64,000 nucleotides of DNA from Haloparvum sedimenti. Lineage in GTDB: Archaea; Halobacteriota; Halobacteria; Halobacteriales; Haloferacaceae. This document shows positions 62,687 to 64,000 of the stretch, piece by piece. The notes under the pieces are model-generated. The model was given only the letters and a program-made list of their open reading frames with translations, was not told the origin of the DNA and did no database searches. The DNA is taken from positions 13,143 to 77,142 of the forward strand of contig NZ_LKIR01000062.1 of NCBI RefSeq assembly GCF_001462205.1. The letters run 5' to 3'. Position 1 is the stretch's first letter. Every line of letters starts with the position of its first letter. Made by a program: the position numbers and the translations under genes.

Positions 62687-63660
62687 TGACGAACCCCCTC
62701 CTTGCACCGCTCTACTGGCTGCTTTCGGCGTGGTCGTGGCTCATGTTCCGGCTCGCGGAGGTCACCGGGCTCGGCCTGCTCGACTATCCGTTCATGCACC
62801 GCGCACTCCTCGTCGGGCTCTGCATCGGCGTGATGGCGCCGCTTATCGGAACCTTCCTCGTCCACCGGCAACTGGCCCTGATCGGGGACGCGCTCGCGCA
62901 CACCGCGTTCGCGGGCGTCGCGGTCGGACTGTTCCTGAACGCCGTCCTCGACTTCGGCGTCTCGCCGTACCTGACCGCGGTGATCGTCGCGATGATCGCG
63001 GCGCTCGCCATCGAACTCATCTCGGAGGTGACGGACGCGTACAACGACGTGTCGATGGCCATCGTGCTCTCGACGGGGTTCGCGCTCGGGACCGTCCTGA
63101 TCAGCCTCAACGCGGGCGGCCTCTCCGTGAGCGTCGACCAGTACCTGTTCGGCAACCTCGCGACCGTCGCCGCGGACGACGCCGCCCTCCTTCTGGTGCT
63201 CTTCGCCGTCATCGTCGGCACGGTCGCGGTCGCGCGCAACCAGCTGCTGTACGTCACCTTCGACGAGACGGCCGCGCGCGTCGCCGGGATCCGCGTGAAC
63301 TGGTACAACCGCGCCACGGTCGTGCTCACGGCGATGGTCGTCGTCGGCGCGATGCAGATCATGGGCGTCATCCTCGTCGCCGCGATGCTCGTCGTGCCGG
63401 TCGCCGCCGCCACCCAGATCTCGCGGAGCTTCACCGGCGCGCTCCTCTCCTCCGTCGTGCTCGCGGAGCTCGCGGTGCTTCTGGGCATCGGCGTCTCCTA
63501 CTACGCGGAGGCGACCGCGGGCGGCGTCATCGTGCTCGTCGCGGTCGGCATCTATCTGGTCTGCGTGGCCGCCGGCAAGCTCCGCGAGGGGCGCGCGGAG
63601 GAGACCGAGGCGCCCGAGCTGGACGCGATGGCGGCCGACCGCGAGGCCGCGGACGACTGA
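62686..63660 (+). CDS. metal ABC transporter permease, ABC-3 family
   Basis: A 324-residue permease with eight or nine hydrophobic helices, of the family that moves Zn, Mn or Fe. The IGDALAHTAFAGVA segment (about 66-79) is the characteristic ABC-3 motif, and VRIMG-like residues are replaced by GAMQIMGVILVAAMLVVPVA (about 221-240), which is conserved among ZnuB proteins. The end is acidic. The operon thus encodes all three parts of one importer. It is followed by an unrelated MarR-like gene. Confidence 0.9.
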   Translation: MTNPLLAPLYWLLSAWSWLMFRLAEVTGLGLLDYPFMHRALLVGLCIGVMAPLIGTFLVHRQLALIGDALAHTAFAGVAVGLFLNAVLDFGVSPYLTAVIVAMIAALAIELISEVTDAYNDVSMAIVLSTGFALGTVLISLNAGGLSVSVDQYLFGNLATVAADDAALLLVLFAVIVGTVAVARNQLLYVTFDETAARVAGIRVNWYNRATVVLTAMVVVGAMQIMGVILVAAMLVVPVAAATQISRSFTGALLSSVVLAELAVLLGIGVSYYAEATAGGVIVLVAVGIYLVCVAAGKLREGRAEETEAPELDAMAADREAADD

Positions 63661-63760
63661 GTGGAAGTGTGGAGCCCGCCGGAATCACTAACGTTTCGCT
63701 GTTTACGTCGCTTTCACGCAGAACATCTTTTACGGCCGAGGACGTACGTCCGCGCGACGA

Positions 63761-64000
63761 TGTCCATCGACCGAGAGACCTTCGAGAACACGAGCGAGCG
63801 CGAGCTGGAGGGGTTTTCGGTCCCCGACCAGGTGCTCGGGTTTCTCGTCGCCAACTCCGACCGCGCGTTCGAGGCCCGCGAGATCGCGTCCCGGACCGGT
63901 CTCGACGAGGGATCGGTCAGCACCGCGCTCTCGCGGTTGAAGAGCCGGGGACTGGTCGAACACAAGGCGACGTACTGGGCGGCGACCGACGACGAGAAAC
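63761..64000 (+). CDS. winged-helix (MarR-like) protein, start only
   Basis: The first 80 codons of a gene cut by the window edge. VPDQVLGFLVANSDRAFEAR, then REIASRTGLDEGSVSTALSR (the likely recognition helix) and LKSRGLVEHKATYWAA (the wing) form a winged helix like those of haloarchaeal MarR-type proteins. The rest is missing, so a toxin-antitoxin or regulatory role cannot be told. The ATG at 63761 has ACATCTTTTACGG 27-39 bases upstream, a plausible TATA region for a leaderless message. It follows the metal transporter on the same strand. Confidence 0.75.

Overview
The window reads as chromosome from a haloarchaeon. It is very GC-rich, its predicted proteins are acidic, its promoters are TATA boxes about 27 bases before leaderless start codons, and secreted proteins carry Tat-plus-lipobox signals. 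Lineage-marking genes include halocyanin, MenA/B/C, LonB, NreA and haloarchaeal ferredoxin-dependent 2-oxoacid oxidoreductases. A Halorubrum-like organism is the best guess, but this is inference. No rRNA, tRNA, CRISPR array or intact transposase was seen.

Layout, left to right. 1-3431: pyruvate:ferredoxin oxidoreductase (porA and the start of porB) and chorismate synthase. 3432-4152: gene-free, repeat-rich. 4153-14483: UDP-sugar dehydrogenase, enoyl-CoA hydratase, halocyanin, menaquinone genes menC, menA and menB, and a large soluble response-regulator/PAS/GAF/histidine kinase. 14568-23390: kynureninase and a kynurenine formamidase-like enzyme flanking a tight lysine operon, dapA-dapB-dapD-lysA-dapF-dapE. 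Upstream of dapA lies a possible 24-codon leader peptide with two adjacent AAA lysine codons. 23430-27472: a translationally coupled pair of surface proteins with an AT-rich patch across their junction. 27622-33832: SDR, NreA, MetG, methylmalonyl-CoA mutase. 33833-34696: a second gene-free, repeat-rich stretch. 34697-41099: aldo/keto reductase, zinc-finger protein, MFS carrier, glycosyltransferase pair, Nudix, flavin reductase. 41457-44080: korA-korB. 44176-53403: lipoprotein, geranylgeranyl reductase, Cys-rich copper-storage-like protein, topoisomerase I, CPBP protease, LonB. 53574-64000: nadM with a SAM hydrolase, stress protein, HTH regulator, a cobA-cobQ-MinD-like operon, a Zn/Mn ABC transporter and the start of a MarR-like gene.

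Central metabolism dominates: two CoA-forming ferredoxin oxidoreductases, methylmalonyl-CoA mutase with cobalamin genes that could feed it, menaquinone synthesis with a copper electron carrier, and amino-acid synthesis and tryptophan breakdown.

The least explained content is a family of about 120-base stem-loop elements at 3781-3903, 34436-34558 and 34091-34209 (reverse). The boxes at their base and an apical loop are conserved, while the long stem changes sequence but stays perfectly paired, including one compensatory base-pair change between two copies. Other points of interest are the surface-protein mosaic, the dapA leader ORF, two short tandem arrays, and palindromes before porA and the metal transporter.
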